Origin: a candidate division SR1 bacterium Aalborg_AAW-1
Lineage (GTDB): Bacteria > Patescibacteriota > Gracilibacteria > Absconditabacterales > Absconditicoccaceae
Assembly: GCA_001007975.1 (NCBI GenBank)
Contig: CP011268.1
Coordinates: 806,001-870,000 of the forward strand
DNA: 64,000 bases
Direction of reading: 5' to 3'
The notes below the pieces were generated by a model. It was not told the DNA's origin. It searched no databases and saw nothing but the letters and a program-made list of their open reading frames with translations. Both the position numbers and the translations under genes were made by a program. Below, one piece after another: positions 62,131 to 64,000 of this stretch; within the stretch, counting starts at the first letter, position 1; the number at the start of each line of letters is the position of its first letter.

Positions 62131-63492
62131 TTATTCCATCAACTCCGTGATAATACTATTGTAGACATCCATTCCTGTGTCAGTGAGTTTCAGAGAAACT
62201 CCATTACACTCACATAATCCTTGTTCTTCATACAATTCTATTTTTTCTTCTCGGTTATCAACCAAAAGTGTCGTCATAGGAGCAAGATGGTGTTCTGTAA
62301 AGGTTTGTAATATCTCAGTTTGTGATGATTGGAGAAGATAGGCTTGGTAAATTTCTTTTCTCGCTTGCTCATCGATGATGACTCCATCCATGGTTCTCAT
62401 TCCCATGAGAAATTTTTCTTTCAAAAAATCTGTTTCTGACAGGAGTTCGGTTTTTTTCTCATCGATCCGTGTTCAGGCAGTGAATCTTTTGAGATCAGGA
62501 ACGATAGAGATATGTCAGGAGTGAAGTGCTCAGTGTTGAGTAGTAAGTAGTAAGTCAGGAATAATTCTTGCTAAATTCTCTTGCTTCAAATGGCTTGTCG
62601 CACCAGTACCTAGTCCAAGTCGTTCATCCATAGCTCGATAGACACGATTGTGGATACTGTTGGCTCCTGATCTCGAGTAATTGGAAATCTCATATCTCTG
62701 ATATCCAGCATCGAGGATGATGTTTTTGAGCAGTTCAAACTCAGCGTACACATCGTCATCGGTTCCGTATTTCTTCAGTCAGAATCCTGCTTTTTCATAA
62801 TTATGATTCGCAATCTGTTGGTTAAACCATGCTGATCATTCAAACAATTCTAAGGTATAGAGTGAAAAACTATCAGCAAATTCACTTTCTACAAAATTCT
62901 GAAAAAAATCAAGTTTTGCCGGATCTCGAAGTTGAATATCACCCTTGCGTGTCGTGTTAAATTTACCAAAAGCGATAAAATCGAAATTGAAAATATTGTG
63001 ATCCATCCTTACTTTCGTAAGCTTACGCAAAAAATCGACACATGCTTGGAAATTATACTGTCTCCCTGACTCTTCCAATACTTCATTGTCAAAGGATTGG
63101 ATACCAATACTAAACCTAACTCTAGGGAAATTCTTGTAGTGCTTCGAAATAGTTTGGATAAGCTCTAACATATCATCGACAGGATCAGGATTGATTTCGA
63201 TACTGAGTTCTTCGAGGTAGTCCAACTTCCATACTTGTCCGATATGGTCGATAAGTTTTATCATTTCCTGACTACCGATGATACTCGGTGTTCCACCTCA
63301 GAAATAGATCGTTTTGATCTCTTGGTCTCATAGCTTGGTTGCAAAATCATCGATCTGACGATGAAGTGCGTCCAGATAGCTGGTTATGAGCGGCGCAGGT
63401 TCTTGGTTAAGACTCGTCAAAGGTATGACATTGAAACTACAATATCAGCATTTGTGATAACAGAACGGGATATGGATATAGAGAGAAAGCAT
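62131..63492 (-). CDS. hemW: HemW-like radical SAM protein
   Basis: The 453-residue protein begins MLSLYIHIPFC followed by the 4Fe-4S motif C-x3-C-x2-C (the first Gly after the second Cys is UGA), then TIYFGGGTPSIIG, VRFSIGIQSFDNEVLEESGRQ, YEISNYSRSGANSIHN and LGLGTGATSHL, all typical of HemN/HemW enzymes. The usual extra Cys after CxxxCxxC of HemN (needed for coproporphyrinogen oxidase) is not evident, so a HemW-like role in haem handling is preferred. No other haem gene is in the window. It ends just before the 61793 gene. Confidence 0.88.
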
Positions 63493-63496
63493 AGAC

Positions 63497-63527
63497 AGTT
63501 AAGAATTAAGAGTGAAAAATTGCCAAT
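63497..63527. repeat. Non-coding copy of the A/G-rich microrepeat
   Basis: AGTTAAGAATTAAGAGTGAA continues with AAATT here, just upstream of hemW, and closely resembles the string inside lepA at 52901-52932. Confidence 0.5.
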
Positions 63528-63555
63528 AGTATAGGTATTTGGTGAGATGATGCAA

Positions 63556-63581
63556 TAAAAAACCCCTTCTCTATGAAAGGG
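63556..63581 (-). terminator. Minus-strand terminator-like hairpin upstream of hemW
   Basis: CCCTTT and AAGGGG pair with six T after them on the minus strand. It would end a transcript starting to the right, i.e. the very small open frame at 63601-63669 or antisense RNA from the pyrH leader. Confidence 0.6.
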
Positions 63582-63600
63582 AAAGATGTTTTATATCTAA

Positions 63601-63669
63601 CTAGATGTTATGGTAAGTTAATTTACTTTTATGTTCATTATTATACATCATAATGTAAGTTTCATACAT
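63601..63669 (-). CDS. Possible 22-residue peptide gene
   Basis: The minus strand has ATG at 63667-63669 after a GGAG element about four bases upstream, reads MYETYIMMYNNEHKSKLTYH plus two residues, and ends with TAG just before a terminator hairpin. The combination of ribosome site, short frame and terminator suggests a very small gene or a short regulatory RNA. The evidence is thin and chance cannot be excluded. The rest of the 300-base gap to pyrH shows no other gene. Confidence 0.25.
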   Translation of the reverse strand: MYETYIMMYNNEHKSKLTYHNI

Positions 63670-63794
63670 AGCTCCAATGGTAGTTTATATAATATTATGC
63701 CGAATTCAATACGTTTTCTTTATTCTAACTTATCCTTTACAAATTACTCTCAGATTATTATAGTTCAGTCAGAATTTTATTTTTTGCAAACACG

Positions 63795-64000
63795 ATGAAA
63801 AGAATCCTGCTCAAACTCTCTGGTGAAGCGATCAAGGCGCAATCTGCTACAAATTATGATCCTGATTTTATGGATATGCTTGCTCAAAAAATTATCGGTT
63901 TGACACAGCAGTGATTGCAAGTAGGTATTGTGGTCGGATGATGAAATCTCTACCGTGGAGTGCAGGGGACGAATATTGGGATTACTCGTGCGACTGGAGA
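63795..64000 (+). CDS. pyrH: UMP kinase (N-terminal part)
   Basis: The 68 visible residues read MKRILLKLSGEAIKAQ, the amino-acid-kinase start, then LQVGIVVGGGNLYRGVQGTN, the UMP-binding VVGGGN-x-x-RG loop with three Gly coded by UGA or GGA, and TRATG. UMP kinase phosphorylates UMP to UDP. The gene runs off the right edge. It starts 300 bases after the divergent hemW gene. Confidence 0.93.

Noticed and set aside
2181-64000. Many conserved genes look like strings of fragments or pseudogenes with internal stops
   Set aside because: All internal stops are TGA at places where the families have glycine, and the frames never shift; code 25 explains this without decay.
2181-64000. UGA as tryptophan (code 4) or selenocysteine
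   Set aside because: UGA falls on P-loop, GGGN and other invariant glycines, and normal TGG is used for conserved Trp. No selenocysteine element pattern was sought or seen near such a large number of sites.

Overview
The window reads as a low-GC chromosome segment of a Candidate Phyla Radiation bacterium of the Gracilibacteria (BD1-5) / Absconditabacteria (SR1) type, because UGA is read as glycine (genetic code 25). Under the standard code nearly every conserved gene is broken by in-frame TGA. Read as Gly, those TGA codons restore invariant glycines: both P-loops of the Clp ATPase, the P-loop of the ABC transporter, [17 protein letters not shown] in Rec[12 protein letters not shown] in LepA, and the GVLSMAN region of the cyclophilin. 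All reconstructed genes end at TAA or TAG. All gene ends below were worked out by hand with TGA = Gly.

Layout. 1-2.2 kb: end of a secreted-protein gene, then five very short genes, mostly with their own consensus promoter and terminator and with no UGA codon. 2.2-14.1 kb (minus): recG, a hypothetical gene, three tandem paralogues made of ~74-residue repeats plus a common nuclease-like C-terminal domain, then gatB. 14.2-22.1 kb: a hypothetical gene, an MBL-fold hydrolase, a small membrane protein, pyruvate kinase, a membrane protein coupled to nrdR, and a ClpC-like ATPase. 22.2-32.4 kb (mostly plus): a structured leader and DEAD-box RNA helicase with RGG tail, a HAD-like protein, tRNA-Gly(GCC), an RluA-type pseudouridine synthase, DNA polymerase III delta', an ABC exporter, a PAP2 phosphatase, a DUF817 membrane protein and a ferredoxin reductase-like protein. 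32.4-39.6 kb (minus): a cell-surface locus with two proteins sharing a WxL-like C-terminal domain, a membrane-anchored beta-domain protein and a DUF916-like protein. 39.7-54 kb: topA, a nitroreductase/DinB/HxlR group, an Na/Pi cotransporter, a membrane protein, a glycosyltransferase, an AI-2E family transporter and lepA. 54-64 kb: a beta-CASP RNase-like protein, cyclophilin, fatty acid desaturase, MgtC, VF530, asnS, several hypotheticals, hemW and the start of pyrH.

Much of the gene content is information processing (recG, topA, holB, lepA, gatB, asnS, pseudouridine synthase, helicase), with little biosynthesis, which fits a reduced, host- or partner-dependent CPR cell. Promoters are typical (TTGACA-16/17-TATAAT). 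Starts usually follow A-rich leaders; a clear Shine-Dalgarno was noted at only one gene.

The most promising undescribed system is the triplicated modular-repeat/nuclease-like family at 5.9-12.6 kb. The second is the WxL-like surface locus in which the signature Trp residues are replaced by Tyr.
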